From contig JAXBDG010000013.1 in assembly GCA_036320915.1 (NCBI GenBank), positions 1,054,001-1,118,000 on the forward strand: 64,000 nucleotides of DNA. The letters run 5' to 3'. Positions 11,256-21,953 of the stretch are shown here, one piece after another (positions within the stretch are counted from its first letter, which is position 1; each line of letters starts with the position of its first letter). Position numbers and translations under genes: made by a program. The notes below the pieces were generated by a model. The model was not told the DNA's origin. It ran no database searches and was given only the letters and a program-made list of their open reading frames with translations. Origin of the DNA: Linnemannia elongata. Taxonomy: Eukaryota; Mortierellomycota; Mortierellomycetes; Mortierellales; Mortierellaceae.

Positions 11256-12985
11256 GTCGGCTCACCTTTTGGATGTAACCCTTTGTTGAGTTCGATGCTG
11301 TCTCGGCCTCATGGTAGGAAGTGTCATTTACGTGAGGTCATCTCGTATATGTCGAGTCTTTTTCGTCCTTGGTTCACGTTTATGGGACTCACAGGATCCC
11401 TTCTTAGTCGGCCATTTTTGTTGACGGCTTGTTGAACATACCAATGCCTCGACAGCAGGCAACATGGTCTGAAAAGAGAAACGTAAGTCTGCAGCTAAGA
11501 TACCGACAGTTTGACCAAGGAATCCTAGCAGCAGGCGTAGTTCAACCGGTGTCATTGTCGATTTGGATGCTAGATGTTAGCGCACCTTGCAGTAGTAAAG
11601 GCGCTTGTTTTGATGTGCCCAATAATGGATAATGAATGGCTTTTCAGCCCTTCGCCCGTGTCTTCGCCTCAATCATCATCATCAACACCATCATCATCAC
11701 CACAACCCTGAAAAAGAAGATGAACTACACAGCAGCAGCGGCGGCGACAACAGCACTCTCATCATTATGCTCTCCTTCCTCTTTTCCTCTCCCTCTTTCT
11801 CTCTCGTTCTCTCACTCACACACACTCTCTGCATTCCTTCTTCTGTTTTTCTTTCTGGTAGTTGTTAATCCGTGCTTGCCTTGAGTATCCTTTCTTTGTC
11901 TTCTATCCGCCAGTCTTTTTTCATTCTCGCTAGTTGTTTCTTATTCTCCTTCATTTTATTTCCCACTTTCCTTTGTTGTCCCTTTTTTTTGCCTTCAATA
12001 ATTTGAACTGCATTCGTGCTCCCTCCTCTCTGTCTCTCGCTCTTTCTCCCTTTTCAACTCTCTTACTATTACATTCACTTTGCCGTATGCCCGCCCTCTT
12101 TTTTTTTCTCTCTTTTCTTTCTCTTCGCTCACTCATCTATTCATTTCCTTCTTTCCTTCTTTCCTTCTTTACCTCTTTTCTTACTCCTCCTTCTTCTCTT
12201 CTCTGCCTCCTCTTGTCTCGTTTCTTTTTTTATTTTCCCCTCTGATCCATCTTCCTCTTCCTCACTTGGCGGTCGTCATTTCTCTCGACACTCCTCGTGC
12301 CATATCTTTTCCTGCTGCACTCTCTCCAGGAGCCACCTCAGTTCAGCCCTACCCCCTCCATCCACCTTTCAACTCAACCTTCACCTGTCCATCACAACCA
12401 CCTCTCATTTATCCTCTCCACCAATCACCCTCAACCCTGAATTTAATGCTCCAACTATCCTCATTCGACTGAACTCCCTTTGTACGACCACCTTCGCCCA
12501 CGCAAAAAAACAAACCAACAGCAAAAAAAAAAACCCTGCCCGTTGTTCACGTCCTTCCACAACCAACCATTGCCTTACCCCTTGCCCTCTTGACCAACTA
12601 GCCTATCGACATACAACTTTCCTTTTGCACCCTACTTACGCCTACCATCACTTCATCTTTCCGGTCCCTTCATTCGCCTGGATCCACGCACACATAAAGG
12701 TAGGCGAAACACACCCATCTCACCACTCCCTCTCCACTCCTTTCTCTGTCTCCAAGTCTGCACTCTCTTGCGCCCAAAAAATCCTTGTGCGGCACTGTTT
12801 GTCCCTTTCAACCATTTCTTGTGCAACACAAACCCTTCAACAGCCAACGCGTCCACATTCTACACAATTGTTTTTCTTCCCGCACTTGTTATTTCACTGC
12901 CACTTTATCCCCTCTTCCTCCCTCGAGCAATGGCGCCTAAGAAAAAAAATGGTAGAAGCCAGAGTTTGCCTTGGTCTTTCACAGC

Positions 12986-12986
<1 letters not shown>

Positions 12987-13019
<33 letters not shown>
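12987..13019. repeat. Poly(A) tract, 33 nt
   Basis: A run inside the otherwise pyrimidine-rich leader region of the kinase gene. Confidence 0.95.
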
Positions 13020-13022
<3 letters not shown>

Positions 13023-14218
13023 AGTACATGAAAAGTGCTTCGGGGATTACAATCATAATATTTATACAAACAAAACACAGATACATATATACACCATTGT
13101 ACATGCCTTCACTTCATCTCACCATCTCATGTGTGAGTGTCTGTGTGTATGTGTCCTGCCCTCGCTTCCTTCTCCGTTCCCTTCACCTTTTGAGCCATTT
13201 TGGCCAGGTCCGAAATATGATGTATATTTAAGCTTGCGCGGTTTAACCGACTGGCTGTTGACTGGGCGCCGAGCAAGGATGACTCTTTTCTGCCTATTTT
13301 TTTATTCACTCCGCCTCCCTTAGCCTGAATTGAATAGAAATGAAGAGGAGCAGCAAAAAGGGAAAAAAAAGAGGGTGTCCGGGTTCACAAAACAAAAAAC
13401 GAAGAGCAGCTAAACTGGTATGAGTTGGGGTTAAGAGCAAGGGGTGGATAAAATGGCTCAAGCGGAGCCGCGGTCAATGCATTTTTATTATCGTTTGGCT
13501 GGGCATGAAAACGAAGAAAAAAAAGGCAGAAAGCAATAAACAGAAGACCACTACATTGGCATAAGACGAGACCCCTCTCTCAGGTTTGCAGTCTATGTTC
13601 AGGATCGGCCATTTTTTACAGCCCAATGGTTGGAGCGAGTGGCGTACTTCTTTCTTTCGCTTTTCGTTTCTTTTCTCTCTCAAATTCTTGTCCTCGTTAC
13701 TCTCTTCTTCACTCTCCTCACTCTCTTTCCACTCCCTCGCACTGGTCATCCTCTCCCTCTCTCCTCTCCACTCCATACTCATTTACCTCCCTTCCTTTAC
13801 AAACCGCCATTCACTCATTCCTCCTCTCCATTCTACCCTTCCACTTTCACGTCCACTTCCATTTCCACTGTACCTACAAAACTCGCTTGACCAGAACAGC
13901 AAACAACTCCTTACTTCTTCACTCATAATAATAACCGGGCTTCAGTCAACAACCTATCGCATGGTTCCCACTCCATGGCCCCACTGAATAACATTAGATC
14001 TGCTTCTCTATACCTGTATGTTTCCAAATACTTATTCTATTTACACTGGTCCACCTCTTGTTTCCTCAATCTGGCGTTTTTTTTTGCCCTTTGTCTCTTC
14101 TTCTCCTGTTCCTCTCTGCCCTCCTCTTCTCCCCTTTTCACCACCACCAGCAACACCTCCTCCTTCTCGCCCTTTCCCCTTCCACCCCATCCACCTTCTC
14201 CGTGAGTACGCCCTTCCT

Positions 14219-14220
<2 letters not shown>

Positions 14221-14254
<34 letters not shown>
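14221..14254. repeat. Poly(T) tract, 34 nt
   Basis: T run about 0.5 kb upstream of the kinase start codon. Confidence 0.95.
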
Positions 14255-14258
<4 letters not shown>

Positions 14259-14588
14259 GTTCGTTTACGTTGTCTTCCTTCTCTCGTTTTCTTCTCTCTA
14301 CCCCCCAATTCTTCTTTGTTCGAAAAGAGATCTCTTCTCTTCCCTTCTCTTTGTTTCCTCAATACATTCTGTTAGCGTTCCTTTGTCCTGAATCCAAAAA
14401 CGTATACACATATATACACCCCAGATAGTCGAACTACCGCTGCACGTCTGCTCTAGACTCTGTGCAACCCCAAAAGCCCTTTTCATTGTTTTCAATTGCA
14501 CAAGGAAAATATACCCCTTTCTTCATATATCTCCCGCCTACTTGCTACTCCAAACCCTAGCAGCGGGAAATGCACACACTCACAAACA

Positions 14589-14612
14589 GACAAACAAACA
14601 AACAAACAAACA
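14589..14612. repeat. (ACAA)n microsatellite
   Basis: About five to six copies of the tetranucleotide, in the presumed 5' leader of the kinase gene. Confidence 0.9.
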
Positions 14613-14738
14613 AGCACACCACTCACACTCGACCATTTCTCGCATTGTTTCCTCTTTTTCTCCTTCATTAATCTCCTCTTCGTACACCTACGTCAATACC
14701 CAGCAGCTTTATTATTGATATTATTACAGTAGACCAGG

Positions 14739-17700
14739 ATGGAGACCATTGTTGTCATAAATGACCGTCCAATGGGGCTAGTCCAGGAGCAGCAGCAACA
14801 CTCTGGTGGTGTCTACGTGGAACATGACTCGGTGCTGAGAGCCAACCTGTTTGCGAATCAGGGTCGGGGCAGTTTCGAATCCTATCAGTCTCACTCTCAG
14901 TCTCACTCACACCATCATCAACACCAGCACAAACGCGACGATGCAGAAACAGAGAAGGGTAGGAGATCTTTGGGGCACGTCGCCGAAGAGAATCGCTTCC
15001 CACACTCCTCCCAGGGCACCGACAATGCTGTGCTCTCCTACGACTCTATCAAAGGTTCCGGCCACCAGAAGGGCGCATCTTTCTCTCACGAACACACCTC
15101 GCCCCCAATCCTCACCCGATTCCCTTCGACTGCGTCCCTCACCCCCCTCCCCGCCGTCTTTTCAACAGAGCAGCATCATCAACAACAATATTCACCCTCT
15201 TGCCACCACGACAACAACAAAAATCACCCCCCTTCCTCCAATTCCTCTTCTTCTTCCCGCCATCGCCCCTCCTCGAAACACTACCAGCAACACTACCAAG
15301 AGTATCCTGCTCACCCCGTCGCCACCATCCTGTCCATGTCTGACTCCACACCCACTGTCCGTGCACGTATGAGCCAGGAGAGAGTCATGCTCCCGCCCAA
15401 TGCCAGCGATCTCTCCGAGGTCCCAGCTGACGCATTTGCGGAAGGGGAAGTTTTAGAGATTGAAATGTCTGACTGCGACGTTTGGGATCACTACTCCTCC
15501 AATTCCTACTCCTCTGACCACAATCGACAAGCTCGCGCTCGCTGTTCGTCCTCCACCCTCTTTGACGAGGCCCGCCCTCCTTCTGGCCAAGGCTCATACC
15601 ACTCCAAGCATGACGGCTCCGACAGCCTTAAATCCAGTCCGGTCCTCTTTCATTCCAAGGAAACGCTGCAACACCAGCAGCCATTGCATTACGAGCAGGC
15701 TCAACAGCCTCCCAAGAAGCAAGCCATTGTGTTTCTTGACCAGTCGAGCCACCCCCACCACCACCAGCAACAACACTACGATCAGAGCTACACGACCGAC
15801 AAGAAAGGTTCGATCCACACGCAAGATACGGCCAGTACCAACTCATGCGGTGACAGTCCGTCATGGACGATGGGAGCGCGATTAAAAATAGAGCCTTCTA
15901 CTCCCGTCCGACCCGCGTCCGGCCACCACCATCTTAATACCTCCCACCAGCACAGTCAACAGCAGAGCACCAAAGGTTCTTCACCGTTGACTGCGCCCTC
16001 TACTCCTTTGACGCCCACTCCCACTGAACTGGACAAGCCCACCAAGAACCTGATGATCTTCAATAAGATTCCTCGCCAATGGCCTGCCTCGCAAGAGACG
16101 TTACATCACCACTATGTGTCCAAGGCTAATAAGAAGGCACCACCGGTAAGACCTTTAAACAACACCAACGATTCTTTATTCGTATTCGTTTTGATAATTT
16201 TTGCAAGAAAAACGGTTATTTCTTTACCAAAGGAAGGAGAGTGGAGGGAAGGTAGGACACGAAAGAAACATTGAGACAAAGGGAAAAAAAATGGTGGGCG
16301 GACAGGGAAAGCAGAATAGGAACAAAGGGAACAAGGGAGCATGAGGAGGTCCAATTTTGGAAAGACACCCTAGTCTAGGGGGCAGTAAAGCATGAGGAAA
16401 AAGTGCGGGAACACCAGGGCAATTGTTAGGAGGTGGTAAGACTTGGACAGACGGGCAAAGAGATGAGGATCTATCCTTACCGTGTCGCTCTTTTCGAGAA
16501 GTGGGTGTACAAAAAAAAACAAGCAAAAAAAGGGTGGATGATTCTGCTACTTCCATTCTCCATCGCTCGGCTTCTTTTGGCACTGTCAACATTCAGACGG
16601 TCAAATGGCATCTCGCGTCTTCGTTTTTGTCGCTTTGTTGTCGTCTTACCCCCTCATCCCCTCGCTTTGCTCTCTCACTTGCTTTCTCTCTTTGCAATCT
16701 CAAGGCCCTCTGTCTCTTGCCCTGTCTCCTGAATTTTTTTTTTCTTGAGTTGCCTAGACCTGATATCTTGTGAGAGGTGCATGCATTTTGCATAATGGTC
16801 CTAAATACTAACCGACCTTTTTCCTTTTCCCTTTTTCACTTTTTCAATTATATCTTCGTCGAAATTCGTGCCATATCCCTTTCTGCTCTGCCCCTTCCTT
16901 CTTTCTCTTCTCTTTTATTTTCAATCTGCCGTTGCTATCTTTCTAACTGCTGTTAACAAAATAGGTGATCAAGGAGTTCGATATGGCCACAGCAGAACGT
17001 ATCGACCGTGTCATCAACAAAGAACGGCCCTTGAACAGAGCCGCCAAAGAGAGAGTAAGTCTTATTTTTTTGTTCTGGTGTTGTTACACATTGAAGTAAC
17101 TCTCCCCCGACCAGTGGGCTAGGGTGATTTTTTTGGTGGCACAAAAGGAACAGACGCATGGCAATTGACCAATGGCAACACGTCTTCGTCCGCAGAACTG
17201 ACTTAATCATCCGTCCTTGCCTTTTTTTTTTTTTTTTTTTTTTTAAATTTCTTCCCGCATCCTCTTCTCATAGATTGCTGCTGAACAGAAAGAGGCAGAG
17301 CTCGAGGCTCGCGGCTTCTTTGACCCTGCTCGTCGATGGAAAGGTCGCGATGTCTACCCCCGTCCAGCCAACTGGGTCTACTGCCGTCGGGTATGTCATC
17401 CCACTTTCTCACTCCTTTTCTGATTTTATGCCTTTCTGTGGATATGCAGATAGCATTAACTGATAGCTAACATTCTCACCTCTCTCCTATTGAACAAAAT
17501 ATGCATACAGACCAAGAACAACTGGTTCGAAAAGACAAAGGTTCTTGCCGATAACTACAAGTTGTTCAAGAATCAGGTCCTCGGCAAGGGTCATCATGCG
17601 GACGTCTACAAGGGGATTGATCTTACAACTGGCCAAGACCTGGCCATCAAGGTCATCTATAAGACTGTCAACCGTCGATTTGGCTTTGTCAACGAGGATC

Positions 17701-18980
17701 CTATGCAAGAGGTCAAGAACCGTCGTCTCTTGAATGAGGCCTGGTTCATTGACTACCTCAAAGACGGGGTATGACATATTGACCTTTGCCATCTTTTGAT
17801 GTTCAGCCATAAAGGCTATCGAAGGCCTTCTTATTCATTCACAATTCCACTTTTTTTTTTTTTTCCTCCAATAGCCTGGTATCTGTAAGATGATTCGTGT
17901 GGTCGAGACGGCGACCAAGTTCTACTTTGTTATGGAGTTGGCTCAGTCGGATCTCAACTCCTACTCCAACGGGATCAACATGCGCGAGGAGGAGATCCGG
18001 CATATTCTCAAGCCCATCTTTGAGTGCCTCAAGTATGCACATAGTCAGGACATCACTCACCGTGACATCAAGGTATGTATTAGAGAGAAGAGTGTCCATG
18101 TGAATGCTTTCAACTGCAGATACCGTTGGCTTGTACTACCATTTGAACTTACACCGTGCTGCATACATCCAATATGAATTCTTCTAGCCTGAGAACATTT
18201 TGCTCCGAACCAAAAAGGATTGGCTTCGCAACAATGGGCACACCGAGGGATCGACTCACCTCAAGTCCAAGAGTAGCAGCAGCAAGGCCAATACTCTCAA
18301 TACCCTCAACACGTACACTAGCCACAACACCATGATCAACAATAACCATCGCAATGGCCACGCCGCTGGACTCCGCATCCTCAACGACAGCTCGAGTATC
18401 TTAAGCAGTACATTTGCCAACGAGAGCTCGTACATGGACATGACTGATGATGCCGACGGCCGGTCGTCCATGGACTCTTCAACTCTGTACAACTTTGACC
18501 ACCGGTTTGATGCCTTCTTGGCGGACTGGGGTCTTGCGGTTGAGCATGACTGCAACAGTGGTCGGAAGCCAGTCGGAACTCCACTCTATGCCGCGCCCGA
18601 GGTCGTTCGCAAGATGAAGCGTATCCGTCGCCGCGAATGGATCAACTACCGAGCATGCGACATCTGGAGTTTGGGCGTCACCATGTTTGTCGTGTAAGTT
18701 ACACCTTTATGTCACCCCATTTTTTTGTGTCAACGATTTCTTTCCGAGTGCCTTGACTAATAGTGTGTCTTTTACCCTGTCTTTTTATAGTGCGAGTGGA
18801 ATATACCCATACCACACCCACGACGCACTTGAGGCTCAGTCGCCACCCAACTGGGCAGCACTCGAATCGTCCGGCATGTCACGAGAGTACATTGCTTTCA
18901 CTCAGCGTCTGATGAACCTCACCGCCGAGCATCGCCCATCAGCAGCCGAGGCATGCAACGATCCTTGGCTCCAGGGTTAA
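14739..18980 (+). CDS. Large Ser/Thr-type protein kinase with DWG motif and low-complexity N-terminus
   Basis: Seven exons: 14739-16145, 16965-17054, 17274-17390, 17511-17768, 17875-18072, 18188-18693, 18791-18980 (921 residues). Residues 1-470 are His/Gln/Ser/Pro-rich and look disordered. About 471-545 is a charged helical segment rich in Arg/Lys/Glu. The kinase domain follows: glycine loop LGKGHHADVYKG; VAIK-type lysine in LAIKVIYK (K585); hinge YFVMELAQSDL; catalytic loop HRDIKPEN (686-693); and APE as YAAPEV. The metal-binding DFG is DWG (803-805). About 100 Ser/Asn-rich residues are inserted between PENILL and DWG. The catalytic residues are present, so it is probably active. I do not recognise a named family; substrates are unknown. 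The first intron (819 nt) is unusually long. Confidence 0.88.
17222..17244. repeat. Poly(T) tract, 23 nt
   Basis: Lies in kinase intron 2, 29 nt before the acceptor, where it may serve as the polypyrimidine tract. Confidence 0.9.
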
Positions 18981-19732
18981 GAAGGATACCTGCTCCGTGC
19001 ACCTCCTTGGTCCCTTCTCAATTTGTGATTTCCGACACCTAATCGATCTTACCAATAGCTTCAACCCTTTGAGCACCGCTCCCACCTCGCCGACCTCCAG
19101 CATTTTCATCTAGTTCATCCGCCCACTTTCGTTTTCTCCCTCGTCCAATCTTCAGCATCATTAATTGCGTTCATTTGCTTTCTTTGCGTTCGTTGTTTCC
19201 TTGTTTCGTCCCTTCATGTAGTCATTTCCTTCCTATGCACCCCACTCAAGCATTTTTTAACAGGCAGTTACAGTAGCTTCCAGACTTTACCCTTCTTTAT
19301 TGTCTTTACCAGAGAACAATCATATACCAGCAAGTCGAAGCATTACTGCCTGACCCCACGGTTTCTTGTGTTGCGATGCCCAGCCTCTATTTTTTTTTTT
19401 TTTTTTTTGTGTTGTCGAAAAGGTCTAGACAAATAAATAATACTTTTTTTCCTGACGTGATCTGTTTTGGTACTGTGAGCAGGACTTTTGGGAGCCGACT
19501 GTTAATCTTGGTCTTCTCTTCGCCAGGAAAGAATGTTGACGTGTTCCCGAAACATAGATTTTTTTTTTCACCTACTTTTTTCAAAAGAGTAATTTCCGTC
19601 CTATCTCGTTTCCTCCTCTGTCGTGTACGTAGCAGAAGTTCGTGGTAGGTAAAGACAACATGCGGTTATTGGACCAATCTATAGGAAGAGATGGCGGGAG
19701 CCAAGTAAAATGCGCGTCCCACCATAGTACAG

Positions 19733-19735
<3 letters not shown>

Positions 19736-19767
<32 letters not shown>
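19736..19767. repeat. Poly(T) tract, 32 nt
   Basis: Spacer upstream of the first GH16 gene. Confidence 0.95.
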
Positions 19768-19770
<3 letters not shown>

Positions 19771-19920
19771 TTCTTTCATGAAACATGCGATTTTTTCTCA
19801 TGAAACATTTTTTTTTGTGTCGCCCTCTGTGCATCACCCCGCGCGCGTCTTTTGATGGAGGTATTGGAGGCTTCTTGGGCTCACTATAAGTGCCCGGTTT
19901 CACTCACTAGGATGTTGGAG

Positions 19921-19928
19921 TATAAAAG
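19921..19928 (+). promoter_or_regulatory. TATA box of the first GH16 gene
   Basis: TATAAAAG, 138 bp before the GH16 start codon. It sits right after a GC-richer stretch and is followed by pyrimidine/CA-rich leader sequence. It is the clearest TATA element in the window, consistent with a regulated secreted enzyme. Confidence 0.6.
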
Positions 19929-20065
19929 AAGCTCTTTACCCTCCATGCCATGTATCAATTCTCTCACGCTTCATCGTCAAATACGACAAGTACACACTCA
20001 CTTTCTATCTAGACAGCATATATAACTGTACCCTCATACTTTTGTTTTCTCAAGCAAGACGTATT

Positions 20066-20259
20066 ATGAAAACACCTTTCTCACTCGTATCTTTGAGCGC
20101 TCTTGCGAGTGGACTGTTGATGATGGCCACATCACCAGCTTCTGTCCAGGCTTCTGGATTCTACGAATCGCTCGACAACCACGACAACTTTATCGTTGCT
20201 CACGGATGGGGACCCGAACGCTGGGGTAAACAAAGCCTTTATCTATTCCTCCATTGAAA

Positions 20260-20298
<39 letters not shown>

Positions 20299-20948
20299 CC
20301 TTGCAAGGAAACAAGTGAGCATTGTTACTAACCGAGCTCTTTTAAATCAAACTATTGACATCCCAACCTCCCTCTCTTGAAGGCTGCGCGTTCACACGCA
20401 CACAGGTACACGAGTCAGGCAGCGGGACAAAGATCACAATTGGCAAAGACTCTGACCTCAAACCCTTCTCCTGTGGCGAACTAATCCACAAACGCCAAAA
20501 CCTCAACTACGGCCGCTACTCAATCGACATGATCGCCTCCAACACCGTCGGTCAAGTCACCTCCTTCTTCCTCATCGCCAACGAAGTCTCTGAAATCGAC
20601 ATCGAACTGACGGGACTCAACAACAGAGTTGGATGGATGAACGTCTGGCATGATCATAAACAGAACCCGGTCGCGATCGATTTACCCTTTGATGCCTCGG
20701 CTGGTTGGCACAACTATGCGTTCGAATGGCATCCGAACCATATTGTTTGGTTTGTCGATGGGCAGGTGGTTCTGAACCGTTCAGATGTTGCGACGGCCAG
20801 GCCGGAGGATGCGAATTATAAACTGGCGATTAATTCGTGGACCCAGGTGCAGAGAGAGGTGAATATTGACTGGGCGGGCAAGTTTCAGTACCCGGAGGAT
20901 GGGTCCATTCCGTCGGCGCGGTTCAGGAATATGAGGTATTCTCCGTGA
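20066..20948 (+). CDS. Secreted GH16 family glucanase/transglycosylase, copy 1
   Basis: Two exons, 20066-20225 and 20383-20948, give 241 residues to the first stop. The 157-nt intron holds A36. The N-terminal hydrophobic signal (LVSLSALASGLLMMA) should direct secretion. A GH16 fold of the fungal wall-enzyme type follows, with the catalytic motif SEIDIELTG (E124, D126, E128), so cell-wall beta-glucan or chitin-glucan remodelling is likely. Cys in GCAFT and SCGEL may pair. The protein ends RYSP then TGA. The same frame stays open for 82 more codons to a stop at 21195-21197 and encodes a hydrophilic linker plus hydrophobic tail (see findings). The tandem paralogue 1 kb downstream ends at the same RYSP. 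Confidence 0.9.
20261..20296. repeat. Poly(A) tract, 36 nt
   Basis: Inside the only intron of GH16 copy 1, in the sense strand. The paralogous gene lacks this intron. Confidence 0.95.
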
Positions 20949-21197
20949 CTCGTAACACCCGATGGCGAGGAGAGCTTTGATGAGTCGTTGGAAAGCTCGC
21001 CCAACCCCGCCGTCGGTGACGATAATAACAACAAGGATCAGCAAGATGGGAACAGTAACAAGAACACCAAGCATGATGGTGGTACGATGGATGGGAAGCG
21101 TTCGGGTGCGGAGGATACCAAGGCTGTGTTTGCTCAGGGTTGCACAGCTATCATCGCCGTCGCCTTCGCCTTCACCATTCTCTTTAAAAGTTTTTGA
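20949..21197 (+). other. In-frame extension after the GH16 copy 1 stop codon
   Basis: Directly after TGA the same frame continues for 82 sense codons to a second stop. It encodes an Asp/Asn/Lys/Ser-rich linker, then GCTAIIAVAFAFTILF, a hydrophobic segment like a GPI-attachment or membrane tail. It could be joined by removing a possible 51-nt intron (20945-20995: GTGACT...GAAAG, multiple of three, containing CGTAAC), or by stop readthrough. It could also be a relic. Confidence 0.55.
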
Positions 21198-21953
21198 CTT
21201 TTGTACAAAAGAACAATAATATTCAACATTGAAATAATAAGCTAATATTGAACGCGCGTTTCTTTTTGTCTGTGGTTGAGGAGGCATTCTGATGAGAACT
21301 AATAAGGTGGGACAATGAAAACGCGAGAGACTAGGGAAAAGAAAACAAATGGCCACACTGTAGACGACGCCATTGACAAGGGCTCGCCAACACCTCAAGT
21401 AGGTCGAAATCGGGCAATTAGATCACACATTGCTCGAGCTCTCAAAAAAACCAAAAAAGCTTAGGGGTGGGGGAGCCCATAGATCCCAGATCTCTCTTCT
21501 CAATACGAAAGCATGAACGAAGCTTTCTCACGGACAGGTCCCTGGCCATCGGAGGACAAAAAAAGCGCTCAAACTACAGGGTTAAGGTCCCCTAGCCATT
21601 AGCTGACCAACCCAGGCTCCATGAACGGAGAGTCAGCCTAGAAAGGTCAACAACAACAAGAACAACAACAGAAGAGCGGAGGGTAACCGCCGCCACCTTT
21701 GATATCAATATTTGGTTGCCTAGAAACAAAGTTATATTAACTAAACGGGTAGCCAATGAAGAGCCGCGAGGTACCCCTGGGACAAGATGCCTGAGTGGTC
21801 CCTTTTCTGTCGAGGGTAATTGTTTCTGTGTTCTATATTGATTAATAAAAGCGTCAAGTCTGCTAATTGCTTGCTTCTTTTCTCTTCTTCTTCACTTCTT
21901 CACTTCTCTTCCCCGACTTCCTCCTCCCTTCTCCACCACCATCATCGACCAAA
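21198..21953. other. Spacer between the GH16 paralogues, with repeat-like segment
   Basis: No gene. About 21430-21830 differs in character from the other spacers: it is neither pyrimidine-rich nor homopolymer-rich and holds GC-rich short blocks and a (caa)n run at 21650-21670. It may be a mobile-element remnant, but I see no terminal repeats or coding frame. Confidence 0.4.

Larger units (their letters stand above)
9291..14738. other. 5.4-kb gene-poor region between PEX13 and the kinase gene
   Basis: No open frame with family features was found. 9.3-11.6 kb is ordinary AT-rich sequence with homopolymers. From about 11.75 to 14.65 kb the + strand is strongly pyrimidine-rich (TTCTCT, CCTCC runs), as in the leaders of other genes here, so part of it may be the kinase gene's promoter and 5'UTR. 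The 435-residue open frame at 12016-13323 is compositional. Confidence 0.6.
18981..20065. other. Kinase 3' region and GH16 promoter region
   Basis: No gene seen. It contains T19 (19390-19408), T32 (19736-19767) and a TATA box at 19921. Confidence 0.6.

Noticed and set aside
12016..13323. 435-residue open frame on the + strand
   Set aside because: Composition is Ser/Pro/Phe/Leu from a C/T-rich tract, a poly(A) run appears as poly-Lys, and no domain or splice logic supports it.
16965..17390. RPEL actin-binding repeats in the kinase N-terminal helical segment
   Set aside because: The spacing of Arg-Pro and Glu-Leu does not match the RPEL consensus; only a loose resemblance in KERPLNRAAKER.
17525..17535. 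B-box-like GGTTCGA
   Set aside because: It lies in the kinase exon (NWFEK) with no tRNA fold around it.
21867..21953. Upstream start for GH16 copy 2
   Set aside because: It begins with a TTG codon; the ATG at 21954 starts an ideal signal peptide in an AAAATG context.
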